Assembly: GCA_016217735.1 (NCBI GenBank)
Contig: JACRGQ010000046.1
Coordinates: forward strand, 1-56,935
Source: Nitrospinota bacterium
GTDB taxonomy: Bacteria > Nitrospinota_A > UBA7883 > JACRGQ01
DNA: 56,935 nt
Direction: 5' to 3'
A program made the translations under genes and the position numbers. This document shows, piece by piece, positions 47,155 through 56,052 of the stretch; the first letter of the stretch is position 1; the number at the start of each line of letters is the position of its first letter. The notes beneath the pieces are model-generated. The model was not told the origin of the DNA. It searched no databases and was given only the letters and a program-made list of their open reading frames with translations.

Positions 47155-47760
47155 ATGAACACAACATATAAAGGATTTGAAGCCATGAAACAGGCAATGA
47201 CCGTGAAAATGACATTGACGGCGCTGGCGTTCTGCGCCCTCTCCGTTTCCTTCGCCCTGGCCGCCGGCCCGGCGGGAAATTTTTATTATGACGGCGGGCG
47301 GCAACGCGCGCTCCTGCTGGACGATACGCTGGTGGCGGAGTTCGGACAAACGCCGAACGCCGTGAAATCGGCCATCCCCGGCGCGCAATCCGCAAAAAGC
47401 GGCGGCGGCGCGACGATATACCGCGTGCAGCCCGGCTCGTACAAGGCGGCGGCAAGCGCCGCCCCGAAGGCGTCCATTTCGCCGGTGTTCCACGAAGGGG
47501 GCTCCGCCGCCGGACGCTTGATGGCGCTGCCGGGCGGGGTGCTGGTGAATTTCAAGGCGGGCTGGACCGCCGCGCAGGTGAACGGCTGGGCCGCCGCCAA
47601 GGGGCTGGCGGTCGATAAAAAGCTCGCCATCGGCGAAAACTGGTACGCGATCAAGAGCGCTCCCGGCCAGGCATCGCTCGACCTCGCCAACCAGATACAG
47701 CAATCCGGCGAAGTGGTTTCCGCCACCCCGAACTGGTGGAAGGAAGTCTCCACCCGCTGA
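47155..47760 (+). CDS. Free-standing, secreted subtilase prodomain
   Basis: A protein of up to 201 residues with a signal peptide (LTALAFCALSVSFALA, cleavage near ALA-AG). The mature part matches the region that normally precedes S8 catalytic domains: FYYDGGRQRALLLDDTLVAEF, then an inhibitor I9-like block from GGVLVNFKAGWTAAQVNGW through ENWYAIKSAPG to VVSATPNWW. It stops where a catalytic domain would begin. It lies 9 bp after the protease gene. I infer that it acts in trans as folding chaperone and inhibitor of that protease. ATG 47185 is an alternative start. Confidence 0.8.
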   Translation: MNTTYKGFEAMKQAMTVKMTLTALAFCALSVSFALAAGPAGNFYYDGGRQRALLLDDTLVAEFGQTPNAVKSAIPGAQSAKSGGGATIYRVQPGSYKAAASAAPKASISPVFHEGGSAAGRLMALPGGVLVNFKAGWTAAQVNGWAAAKGLAVDKKLAIGENWYAIKSAPGQASLDLANQIQQSGEVVSATPNWWKEVSTR

Positions 47761-47855
47761 CCTGTTTCCGGTTTCCGGTGGCGCGGAAAATCCCGCCCGC
47801 GCACCAGGGAAAACGTCTGCTCCCCCTTTAGCGGGCTGATGAAAAACTATTTATG

Positions 47856-48008
47856 CATGTCATTCTGAGCGTAGCGAAGAATCTCTTTCCGGAAAGTGAT
47901 CCTTCGCCCTTGAAGGGCATTTCCGCGGCGGCTTGTACGCGGCTGGCTCCGCAAGCTTCGCCGCCGCTTTTTTGTTCCGCCGCTCCCTCGCCTCCGGCTC
48001 AGGACGAC
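47856..48008 (-). repeat. Dispersed repeat family 1, full copy C
   Basis: About 150 bp between the prodomain and glycosyltransferase genes, in the same orientation as copy B. The blocks GTCATTCTGAGC, CTTTCCGGAAAG, CGCCCTTGAAGGGC, CCGCGGCGGCTTGTACGCGG, TTGTTCCGCCGCTCCCTCG and CTCAGGACGACA are all recognisable. A GATGAAAAACTATTTATG sequence precedes it, similar to the flank of copy D. Confidence 0.85.
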
Positions 48009-48068
48009 AGGAGTGGCTTTTTTCGCCGGTTGTGAAATGCGGCGGCGTGACTGATAATCAATAACGCT

Positions 48069-48887
48069 ATGACATCCGAGACCCAAAAAAAACCGGCGGC
48101 GGTGCTGATTCTCCCCCCCGACGGAAAATTCCACTCCCCCGACATCTGGAGCATCATGCACCGGCAGGCAGGGGGCTTTGATCTGGCGATCATCGACCGG
48201 AGCCGCGGCGCGGCGAAAATCCTCCCGGCGATGGCGAAGGCGGCGGTAACGCTCATCCGCGATGACGCGCCCGCCCTCGGCGCGCGGCTCAACGAGGTTG
48301 TGCGCGGCCTGGAAAACGACCATATCGTTTTCTTCACCGACCGGGTGCTCCCCACGCACGATCACTGGCTGAAGCGGCTCACCGCGCCATTGGCGCACGG
48401 GGCCGACGCCGCCTTCGGGCGGAACATCACCGCGCCCGGCGGCAACTACTTCATCATCGAAGACCTTCGCAGGCGCTACCCGCAGCGGGGCGCGTCGGCG
48501 GCGCTCACCATCGACCAGTGCGCCATCAGCCGCGCCGCGCTGCTGGCCAAACCGTTCCCGGAAGAGGCGGTACACGACCCCGCGGCCGTCTGGTGCTGGC
48601 GCAACGGCGTTGCGCCGGTCTATGTGCCGGAAGCCATCGCCATGCAGGACAGCTTTCTCCCGCTGAAAGAGGTGCTGCACAACGCGCGCGCCTTCGGGGC
48701 CGACCGCGCGGCGGCGGGCAAGGCGCACGGCCTGGTTGCCGAATTGGCCGCCGCCCTGCGCGAATTGGCGGGAGATATCGGTTACTGCATCGCCAAACGC
48801 AAGCCGCAATACCTCTGGTATCCGTTCCTCTACCGCGCCGCGATCCACTGGGGCATTTTCAGCGGCCAGTGGCGGGGGGCGCGGTGA
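48069..48887 (+). CDS. Glycosyltransferase-like protein (GT2 type, atypical)
   Basis: A 272-residue protein. The middle (HIVFFTDRVLPTHDHWLKRL, then GADAAFGRNITAPGG) has the layout of the GT2 region around the DxD-bearing strand and acceptor loop, as in rhamnosyltransferase-like proteins. The usual amino-terminal nucleotide-binding strand is poorly matched, and a clear DxD is replaced by FTD. The C-terminal part is helical (KRKPQYLWYPFLYRAAIHWG). A sugar-transfer role in cell-surface polysaccharide is likely but not shown. The stop overlaps the GTG start of radA. Confidence 0.65.
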   Translation: MTSETQKKPAAVLILPPDGKFHSPDIWSIMHRQAGGFDLAIIDRSRGAAKILPAMAKAAVTLIRDDAPALGARLNEVVRGLENDHIVFFTDRVLPTHDHWLKRLTAPLAHGADAAFGRNITAPGGNYFIIEDLRRRYPQRGASAALTIDQCAISRAALLAKPFPEEAVHDPAAVWCWRNGVAPVYVPEAIAMQDSFLPLKEVLHNARAFGADRAAAGKAHGLVAELAAALRELAGDIGYCIAKRKPQYLWYPFLYRAAIHWGIFSGQWRGAR

Positions 48888-50242
48888 AAAAACCTAAAAC
48901 CGCATACGCCTGCCAAAACTGCGGCGGGCGCCAGCCGAAATGGGTGGGGCGCTGCCCCGATTGCGGCGATTGGAACACGCTGGTTGAAGAGACGGTGAAA
49001 CCGGAGGGGTTGAAAACCCGGCGGGGACTGGCGGAAGAGGGGAGCCGCCCCCAGCCGCTGGCATCCGTGCCGCTCAGCGAGGGGACGCGCCTGCCGACCG
49101 GCATGGAGGAGATGGACCGGGTGCTGGGGGGCGGCATCGTTCCCGGCTCGCTGGTGCTGATCGGGGGCGACCCCGGCATCGGCAAATCGACGCTGTTGCT
49201 GCAACTCTGCGGCACCATCGCGCTCAAGGGCGCGGTGCTTTACGTCAGCGGCGAGGAATCGGCCGCGCAGATAAAGATGCGGGCCGACCGGCTTGGCATC
49301 GGCAACGCGCCGCTGCTGGTATATCCCGAAACGAACGTCGAGACCATCGTGGCCCAGATCGAAACGCTGAAACCGGCGCTGGTCATCATCGATTCCATCC
49401 AGACCGTTTACACATCCCTGCTGGGGGCCGCGCCGGGAAGCGTGGGGCAACTGCGCGAATCGGCCGCCCTCATCATGCAGGCCTGCAAGCGGTCGGGCAT
49501 CCCGGCCTTTCTGGTCGGCCACGTCACCAAAGAAGGAGCCATCGCCGGTCCGCGCGTGCTGGAGCATATGGTGGACACCGTGCTTTATTTCGAAGGGGAC
49601 CGCGACCACTATTTCCGCATCCTCCGCTCGGTGAAGAACCGCTTCGGCTCCACGCACGAGATCGGCGTGTTCGAGATGCGCGGCGAGGGGCTGCGCGAGG
49701 TGAAGGATCCGAGCGGCATATTCATCTCCCCCGCGTCGGAAGCGGTCAGCGGCTCGGTGATCGCCTGCACCCTTTCCGGCACGCGCCCCATATTGGTGGA
49801 ACTGCAGGCGCTGGTCACCGGCACCACCTTCGGCAATCCGCGCCGCACCGTCGTGGGATTCGATTACAACCGGATCATCCTGATGGCCGCCATCCTGCAA
49901 AAACGGGCCGGCGTCATGCTGGACGGCGAGGATATTTATGTCTCCGCCGCCGGAGGGGTGCGGGTGGACGACCCCGGCGCCGACCTGGCGCTCGCCGCCG
50001 CCCTGCTGGGGAGCTACCGCAACCGTCCGGCGCAACAACGCTCCGTCTTCATCGGCGAGGTGGGGCTGGGCGGGGAGATCCGCCCCGTCGCCTCGCTGCA
50101 ACAGCGGCTCAAGGAAGCGGCGCGGATGGGCATGGCCACCGCCTTCATCCCCAAAACCGGCGCCGGCGATGTGAAGAACATCGCGGGCCTCGCCCTCGTC
50201 CGGATCGAGCACGTGGGGGCGCTTTCGGACGAGATGTTCTGA
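48884..50242 (+). CDS. radA: DNA repair protein RadA
   Basis: A 452-residue RecA-like protein that helps branch migration during recombination. The amino end is a four-cysteine zinc finger (CQNCGGRQPKWVGRCPDCG). The ATPase core has Walker A GGDPGIGKSTLL, Walker B ALVIIDSIQTV and the RadA-specific KNRFGSTHEIGVFEM. The carboxyl part is the Lon-protease-like domain without the catalytic dyad (GVRVDDPGADLALAAALL, GEVGLGGEIRPV). The GTG start overlaps the upstream stop. The frame is open upstream, which is not coding. Confidence 0.96.
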   Translation: MKKPKTAYACQNCGGRQPKWVGRCPDCGDWNTLVEETVKPEGLKTRRGLAEEGSRPQPLASVPLSEGTRLPTGMEEMDRVLGGGIVPGSLVLIGGDPGIGKSTLLLQLCGTIALKGAVLYVSGEESAAQIKMRADRLGIGNAPLLVYPETNVETIVAQIETLKPALVIIDSIQTVYTSLLGAAPGSVGQLRESAALIMQACKRSGIPAFLVGHVTKEGAIAGPRVLEHMVDTVLYFEGDRDHYFRILRSVKNRFGSTHEIGVFEMRGEGLREVKDPSGIFISPASEAVSGSVIACTLSGTRPILVELQALVTGTTFGNPRRTVVGFDYNRIILMAAILQKRAGVMLDGEDIYVSAAGGVRVDDPGADLALAAALLGSYRNRPAQQRSVFIGEVGLGGEIRPVASLQQRLKEAARMGMATAFIPKTGAGDVKNIAGLALVRIEHVGALSDEMF

Positions 50243-50373
50243 CCCCGTTCCGCGCCCGCCGCCGCCCATTTCAATATTGCCTATCTTATGGTATAAATTA
50301 GTTCACCTATGGCGCGCGGCGGCATTGGCCGCGCCGGTTTTACATATTCATGGAAATAGCGGGGGAGGCCGGC

Positions 50374-50589
50374 ATGGACAAAATGGAGATGTTTCAGGGG
50401 TTGCGGAAGAAGGAGATGGTGGCCCGGACGTTTCACCTTGAGTCGGAGCAGCTTCACCCGCTGCGGAAAGTATCGGAGCAGTTGGGGCTGTCGCAGTCCG
50501 AGGTGGTGCGCCGCTCGATCAACTTTTTCATAGACGGGTATCAGCGCGCCGCCAGGAAACAGGCGATAAAAAACCCCGACAACGCCTGA
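50374..50589 (+). CDS. Ribbon-helix-helix DNA-binding protein
   Basis: A 71-residue protein whose middle (ARTFHLESEQLHPLRKVSEQ, then LGLSQSEVVRRSINFFID) fits a CopG/MetJ-type ribbon-helix-helix: one strand and two helices. It would bind DNA as a dimer. ATG 50374 is preferred because GGGGAGG lies five to six bases before it; an earlier in-frame ATG at 50350 includes that site. No toxin gene is adjacent, so it is more likely a stand-alone regulator. It is convergent with polA. Confidence 0.78.
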   Translation: MDKMEMFQGLRKKEMVARTFHLESEQLHPLRKVSEQLGLSQSEVVRRSINFFIDGYQRAARKQAIKNPDNA

Positions 50590-50606
50590 CCCCGCCGCGC
50601 GGGCGG

Positions 50607-53309
50607 CTAGTGCATGTCGCCCCAGTTGGGGGCCGATTCCACGCTCACCTTCAGCGGCACCGAAAGCGGCGCGGCTTTTTCCATCAGTTCCCGCACCGCC
50701 TTTTTGACCTTTTCAATGTTTTTTTCCGGCGCTTCGAAGATCAGCTCGTCATGCACTTGCAGCAGCATTTTGGCGTGCAGCGCGGCCAGCCGGGGGGCGA
50801 TGTCCAGCATCGCCTTTTTGATGAGGTCGGCGGCCGAGCCCTGCACCACGGTGTTCACCGCCATCCGCTCCGCCATTTCACGCACGGCGCGGTTAACCGA
50901 CCCGATATCGGGAAACGAACGCTTGCGGCCGTACATGGTGCGGACCATCCGCTCTTTGTGGGCCTTCTTGATGGCGGCGTCGATGAATTCCCGCACGCCG
51001 CGGTAGCGGGCGAAATAGCCGTCGATATACCCTTGCGCCTCGCGCCGGGAAACCGCCAGCTCCCGCGCAAGCCCGAAGGCGGTCTGCCCGTAGATGATGC
51101 CGAAATTCACCGCCTTGGCCGCGCGCCGCATTTCGGGGGACGCGCCGCCGATGGCCCCGAATATCTCGCGGGCCGTTCTCGTGTGGACGTCCTCGTCGTT
51201 TTTGAACGATTCGGTGAGCAGCGCATCGCCGCTCAGGTGCGCCAGAATCCGCAGCTCTATCTGCGAGTAATCGGCGGAAATCAGAAGGCATCCCTTTTCC
51301 GCCACGAACGCGCGGCGTATCTCCCGCCCCTCCTCCGTGCGCACCGGGATGTTTTGCAGGTTCGGGTCGGAGGAGCTCAGGCGCCCCGTGGCGGTTGCCG
51401 CCTGATTGAACGAGGTGTGGATGCGCCCCGTCTTGGCCGAAACCATTTCGGGGAGCGGATCGACGTAGGTGGACTTGAGCTTGCTCAACACGCGGTGGCG
51501 CAGCATCAGCGCCGGCAGGGGGTGCTCCATCGCCAGCGTTTCCAGCGCCGCCTGGTCGGTGGAGCTGCCGGTCTTGGTCTTGCGCTGCTTCGCCAGCCCC
51601 AATTTATCGAACAGGATGGCGGAGAGCTGCTTGGGGGAGGCGATGTTGAATTCCTCCCCCGCGGCGGCGTGAATATCCTTTTCGAGGGCCTTGAGTTTTT
51701 TTTCCAGCGTGCGGGAATAGCCCTTCATGAGGGGGACGTCCAGTTTTATGCCGTTTTGCTCCATTTGCGCCAGCACGCCGATAAGCGGCTGTTCGATGGT
51801 GTAGTAGAGGTCGTTCAGCCCGTGCGCCTCGATCTCCGCTTTCAGCATGCCGGTGAGGCGGTACGCCATGTCGGCATCCTCGGCGGAGTATTCGGCGGCG
51901 CGGTCGATGGATACCTGGTTGAACGTCACCTGCTTGGCCCCCTTGCCGGCCACATCGGCGTATTCAATCATGGCGAGCCCAAGATATTTTTGGGCGAGGT
52001 ATGAAAGGCCGTGCCGCCGCTCTTCCGGCGCGGTGAGGTAGGAGGCGACCATCGTATCGAACCCGACGGGGTTCACGGAAATTCCTTCGCCCGCCAGCAC
52101 GGTGATGTCGTATTTCAGGTTCTGGCCGTACTTGGGGATGGCGGCATCCTCCAACAGCGGTTTGAGCATTTTCAGCGCCGCCCCCTTCGGCAGCTGCGCG
52201 GGAGCGCCGAGGTAATCGTGCGCCAGCGGCAGGTACCACGCCTCTCCCTCTTTGGCGCACAGGGAAATGCCCACCAGCGCCGCGTCCACCGGGTTTGTGG
52301 ATGTGGTTTCGGTATCCACCGCGAATCCGCCGCTGTGCTTGAGGACGGCGGCCGCCGCCGCAAGTTCATCCTCCGTATAGATGGTTTGGTAATGTTTTGC
52401 GATTTCTTTTTGAGACGGAACCGGGGTTTCCCTTCCGGCGGCCGGAGCGGACGTTTGCCCCAATTCAGCAAGAAATGTCTTGAAGCCGAGTTTTTCAAAC
52501 AGCGCGGCCAGCCGCGCGGTATCCGGCTCCCCCTGATGCCATGCCTCGTAGTCCAGCGGCAGGTCGAGATCGGTTTTGACGGTGGCCAACACCTTGCAGA
52601 GGCGGGCGGTATCGGCGTGTTCGGTCAGCGCCGCCTTCAGCTTCGGTTTCTTGATGCCGGCGGCGTGCGCCAGCAGGTTTTCCACGCTGCGATATTCGGC
52701 GATGAGCGCCTGCGCCGTTTTTTCGCCGATGCCCGGCACGCCGGGGATATTGTCGGAGCTGTCCCCCATCAACGCCAGCACATCGGCCACCTGCGGCGGG
52801 GCGACGCCGAATTTTTCCTTCACCTCGGCGGGGCCGATCGGCTTTTCCTTTATCGGGTCGAACATGGCGATATGCCCGCCGACGAGCTGCATCAAATCCT
52901 TGTCGCCGCTGAAAATGGTGACGCTGTACCCCGCATCGGCCGCGTGCAGGGCGGCGTGGCCTATCAGGTCGTCCGCTTCGAGGCCCTGCCGCTTGAGCAC
53001 CGGCAGGTTATAGGCGTCGATGAGCTGTTCGATAAGCGGTATCTGGACGGCAAGCTCTTCGGGCATCGCCTGCCGGTTCGCCTTGTAGTCCGCGTACAGT
53101 TCGTGGCGGAAAGTTTTTCCCTTCGAATCCAGCGCCACCACCAGCAGGTCGGGTTTTTCCTCCTTCATGATTTTCGCCAGCATCCGGTTAAACGCGTAGA
53201 CGGCGTTGGTGGGGGTGCCGTCCGGCGCGGAGAGGTGGAGCCGCAGGCCGTAGAAGGCGCGGTAGTAAAAACCGGCGGCGTCGATGATGAAGAGACGTTT
53301 GCGGGTCAT
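50607..53309 (-). CDS. polA: DNA polymerase I
   Basis: A 900-residue PolA with all three domains. The 5'-3' exonuclease begins FIIDAAGFYYRAFYGL (residues 1-290). The 3'-5' exonuclease (about 330-500) has intact metal residues in FAVDTETTS and YSAEDADM, so proofreading is expected. The polymerase domain has motif A SADYSQIELRILAH, motif B RRAAKAVNFGIIYG and motif C LLQVHDELIFE. ATG 53309 starts at the conserved position; the frame is open further upstream through repeat DNA, which I exclude. Confidence 0.97.
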   Translation of the reverse strand: MTRKRLFIIDAAGFYYRAFYGLRLHLSAPDGTPTNAVYAFNRMLAKIMKEEKPDLLVVALDSKGKTFRHELYADYKANRQAMPEELAVQIPLIEQLIDAYNLPVLKRQGLEADDLIGHAALHAADAGYSVTIFSGDKDLMQLVGGHIAMFDPIKEKPIGPAEVKEKFGVAPPQVADVLALMGDSSDNIPGVPGIGEKTAQALIAEYRSVENLLAHAAGIKKPKLKAALTEHADTARLCKVLATVKTDLDLPLDYEAWHQGEPDTARLAALFEKLGFKTFLAELGQTSAPAAGRETPVPSQKEIAKHYQTIYTEDELAAAAAVLKHSGGFAVDTETTSTNPVDAALVGISLCAKEGEAWYLPLAHDYLGAPAQLPKGAALKMLKPLLEDAAIPKYGQNLKYDITVLAGEGISVNPVGFDTMVASYLTAPEERRHGLSYLAQKYLGLAMIEYADVAGKGAKQVTFNQVSIDRAAEYSAEDADMAYRLTGMLKAEIEAHGLNDLYYTIEQPLIGVLAQMEQNGIKLDVPLMKGYSRTLEKKLKALEKDIHAAAGEEFNIASPKQLSAILFDKLGLAKQRKTKTGSSTDQAALETLAMEHPLPALMLRHRVLSKLKSTYVDPLPEMVSAKTGRIHTSFNQAATATGRLSSSDPNLQNIPVRTEEGREIRRAFVAEKGCLLISADYSQIELRILAHLSGDALLTESFKNDEDVHTRTAREIFGAIGGASPEMRRAAKAVNFGIIYGQTAFGLARELAVSRREAQGYIDGYFARYRGVREFIDAAIKKAHKERMVRTMYGRKRSFPDIGSVNRAVREMAERMAVNTVVQGSAADLIKKAMLDIAPRLAALHAKMLLQVHDELIFEAPEKNIEKVKKAVRELMEKAAPLSVPLKVSVESAPNWGDMH

Positions 53310-53359
53310 GCGGAAGATTATACCGTCAAAGCCGGCGCGGCGCGCCGAGGCTAATTTGC

Positions 53360-53412
53360 CGTCCTGGGGGAGCGGCGGAATAAAAATGCGGCGGCAATTG
53401 GGGGCATGGCTC
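53360..53412 (+). repeat. Dispersed repeat family 1, partial copy E
   Basis: About 50 bp matching the first half of copy A: GTCCTGGGGGAGCGGCGGAA, TAAAAATGCGGCGGC, then GGGGCATGGCTCC. The GTCATCCTGAGCCGCAGG start is shortened and the remaining two thirds are absent, so this is a decayed or truncated copy. It lies about 50 bp upstream of the polA start and overlaps the open frame that extends polA upstream. Confidence 0.6.
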
Positions 53413-53465
53413 CAAGTCTCATATAGCGCCATTGTCGCAAAGAACCGCCTCTTTTGCCAATACGG

Positions 53466-53565
53466 CCGGTAGGTGTACACATTTCAATGTGTACATTGGC
53501 GCAATGCGCCAGGCCTGTCGGCCCACGGGCCGATGTACCCATGATGGCCTATAGGCCACATCCGG
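53466..53565. repeat. Multi-hairpin element, copy 2
   Basis: About 100 bp of successive hairpins. Hairpin 1 has 9-bp arms (53475-53483 and 53486-53494, GTACACATT and complement, loop TC). Others are TGGCGC/GCGCCA, TCGGCCC/GGGCCGA and TGGCCT/AGGCCA. The ends GGTAGG and CCACATCC are less well matched than in copy 3. Stem sequences differ from the other copies while the order and the TTCA/ATGA-type loops remain. Confidence 0.7.
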
Positions 53566-53745
53566 CGCGGATTGTAAAAATCCTTCCGCGCCTCCCGAAT
53601 TGTGTACCCGCCAAAAAATAACCCTTTAGGGGTATTGCGTAACGAGCCTATTAAGGATGATAATTATGCGAACCGGGGGGGGATGAAGCAGCTATTTCCT
53701 GTAATCGTAAAGTTTAGCGGTCCCGAAATATTAAGGAGGGTGTAA

Positions 53746-55182
53746 ATGAAGAAGATTCGTAATGGATTTATCATGGCGCTGGCGGTTATCGGAACCGTTG
53801 GCCTTTTGGCCTCGTGCGGCGGTGGCGGCGGAGCGGCGGCAACCACCACCACGACCACCACAACTACGACCGCAACCGTAGGCAGTTCGGCGTCAAGCTC
53901 CGGCTCCACGGCGGTTTACTCGAATAACGGCGCAACCTACGCGGTCACGCCGACGGCAGCCGCCAGCGTAACGGCCGGCAGCAGCCAGGCATCGCTGGTA
54001 ACGCTCCCCAACACCGGCACGGCCGTCGGAGCGCTTTCGGTGACATCCATATCGGCCACCAAAATCACCACCACGCTTAAAACCGCGGCGGCCGCCGCCG
54101 CGCCGGTGAACGGCACCTCGGTGGACCCGGCGAACGATTTGGGGCTGGCCTACAGCTATACCAGCACCTCCATCTCGTTCTTCAAGCTTTCCACCGCCAC
54201 GGAAGTGGCGGCCTATGACACCGCCACCGTCACCACCGGTTCGTGGAGCGGCGGCAGCGCCCTGATCCCCGGCGTGGTCATGGATACCACCAGGAAATAC
54301 GCCGTCGCGGCGACCGGCGACGGTTTCGAGATCATCGACTATGCAACCTCCACCGCCCCCGCGAAGGTGCGCGAGATAAAGTCCGTCGCCATCGCCGGCG
54401 GGGCGAACAAGGGCGGCGTGGAGATCAACGAGAACTTCGGCTACGAGCCGGCCATCACGCTGGGCGGAACCAGCCGCTCCCTGATCCTCACCGGCGGGAA
54501 ATATTCTTCCACCAACGGCAACGCGCTGGAACTGGTGGATGTGGCCACCGGCAACATGTACATCCCCGATACCGCCACCAAGGCGCTCTTTACCGTTTCC
54601 AGCTACATCGACCACATCGCCGTCGATACCGTCTACCATGTGGCGGTGCTGGCCGACGAAGGAACCGGGACGACGTTCGTCGACCTTTCGAAGCTGACGC
54701 TCGGCACAACGCTGGACGCCAACGGCTACTACAGCTACACGCTTCCCTCCACCGCGGTCAGCCGGATCACCACTTTCAGCAAATACACCAACCTCGCCAT
54801 CGAAAGCACGAAGCACCTCGTCTTCATGGGGAAGGGTTACGGCGGCACCACGTTCGTCGTCGGCAAGCTTGCCGACCCGGCAACCACGCTCGGCTTTTCT
54901 TCCGTCACCACCACACCGGTCAGCATGCCGTCGGCCGCGGATAATACCTCGGCGACCGTTTCCTGGTACGGCAGTTACGATCCGCACGGCGCGGGGGCCT
55001 ATCTGACCCCTTCGGGTCACCCGACCTATACCACGCAGACCGCGCTGGCCCTCTGGGCAAGCGGCAGCGGCACCCACATCGCCATCATCGACATGCAGGG
55101 GGTGTTGGACGGCCAGTCGGTGGCCGGTTACAACCCCACCACCACCACGCCGGGAGATATCGTCTACTTCAAAATGCCGTAA
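53746..55182 (+). CDS. Secreted lipoprotein with Thr-tract linker, possible beta-propeller
   Basis: A 478-residue lipoprotein: signal helix, lipobox LLASC (C24), five Gly, then exactly ten Thr (33-42), the same design as the S8 protease at 45488. The mature part is rich in Thr, Ser, Ala and Gly with repeated strands (YAVAATGDGFEIIDYATS, SLILTGGKYSST, NALELVDVATGNMYIPD, HVAVLADEGTGTTFVDLSKL) that look like blades of a YVTN/LVIVD-type propeller. No catalytic motif is seen. AAGGAGGG precedes the ATG and a strong terminator follows, so it is a single-gene unit. Confidence 0.85.
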   Translation: MKKIRNGFIMALAVIGTVGLLASCGGGGGAAATTTTTTTTTTATVGSSASSSGSTAVYSNNGATYAVTPTAAASVTAGSSQASLVTLPNTGTAVGALSVTSISATKITTTLKTAAAAAAPVNGTSVDPANDLGLAYSYTSTSISFFKLSTATEVAAYDTATVTTGSWSGGSALIPGVVMDTTRKYAVAATGDGFEIIDYATSTAPAKVREIKSVAIAGGANKGGVEINENFGYEPAITLGGTSRSLILTGGKYSSTNGNALELVDVATGNMYIPDTATKALFTVSSYIDHIAVDTVYHVAVLADEGTGTTFVDLSKLTLGTTLDANGYYSYTLPSTAVSRITTFSKYTNLAIESTKHLVFMGKGYGGTTFVVGKLADPATTLGFSSVTTTPVSMPSAADNTSATVSWYGSYDPHGAGAYLTPSGHPTYTTQTALALWASGSGTHIAIIDMQGVLDGQSVAGYNPTTTTPGDIVYFKMP

Positions 55183-55200
55183 GGCGCAACGCCATCACGT

Positions 55201-55228
55201 GGGGGCGGGCAACCGCCCCCTTTTTTTT
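55201..55228 (+). terminator. Intrinsic terminator of the lipoprotein gene
   Basis: Perfect 8-bp arms GGGGGCGG (55201-55208) and CCGCCCCC (55213-55220) close a GCAA tetraloop and are followed by eight T residues. It lies 18 bp after the stop codon and separates this gene from the pyr operon. Confidence 0.93.
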
Positions 55229-55236
55229 GCGCGATT

Positions 55237-55328
55237 TTGGTAGGACACGCATTCCTGCGTGTCATCGGCCCGCGGCCGACAGGTTGCCGCTACGCGGCAA
55301 TGTACACAATGAATTGTGTACCTACCAA
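55237..55328. repeat. Multi-hairpin element, copy 3 (best preserved)
   Basis: A 92-bp element with perfect outer arms TTGGTAGG (55237-55244) and CCTACCAA (55321-55328). Inside are four hairpins: GACACGCA/TGCGTGTC with loop TTCC, TCGGCC/GGCCGA, TTGCCGC/GCGGCAA, and GTACACAAT/ATTGTGTAC with loop GA. Folded, it would form a multi-branched structure. It sits between the lipoprotein terminator and the pyr leader. Together with the terminator and leader it accounts for the gene-free stretch 55183-55474. Confidence 0.8.
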
Positions 55329-55440
55329 GCATATTTTTCAGCGGGTTGCGGATGCGCAAAAAATTTCTCCATGCTTTCCGTTGCCCGTGCGCGGCAAAGC
55401 TGATAAAATTTGCCCTCAGATAAATTAAAAACCTTTTTAA

Positions 55441-56051
<611 letters not shown>

Positions 56052-56052
<1 letters not shown>

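Larger units (their letters stand above)
53310..53745. other. Gene-free divergent region between polA and a lipoprotein gene
   Basis: These 436 bp hold a partial copy of repeat family 1 (53360-53412) and the second multi-hairpin element (53466-53565). The part after 53600 is AT-richer and must carry the promoter of the lipoprotein gene, whose AAGGAGGG site is at the end. The polA promoter should lie close to 53310. No further gene or known RNA is seen. Confidence 0.7.

Noticed and set aside
50607-53480. polA starting at 53480
   Set aside because: The extra 57 codons run through repeat DNA and lack homology; ATG 53309 begins at the conserved FIIDAAG segment.
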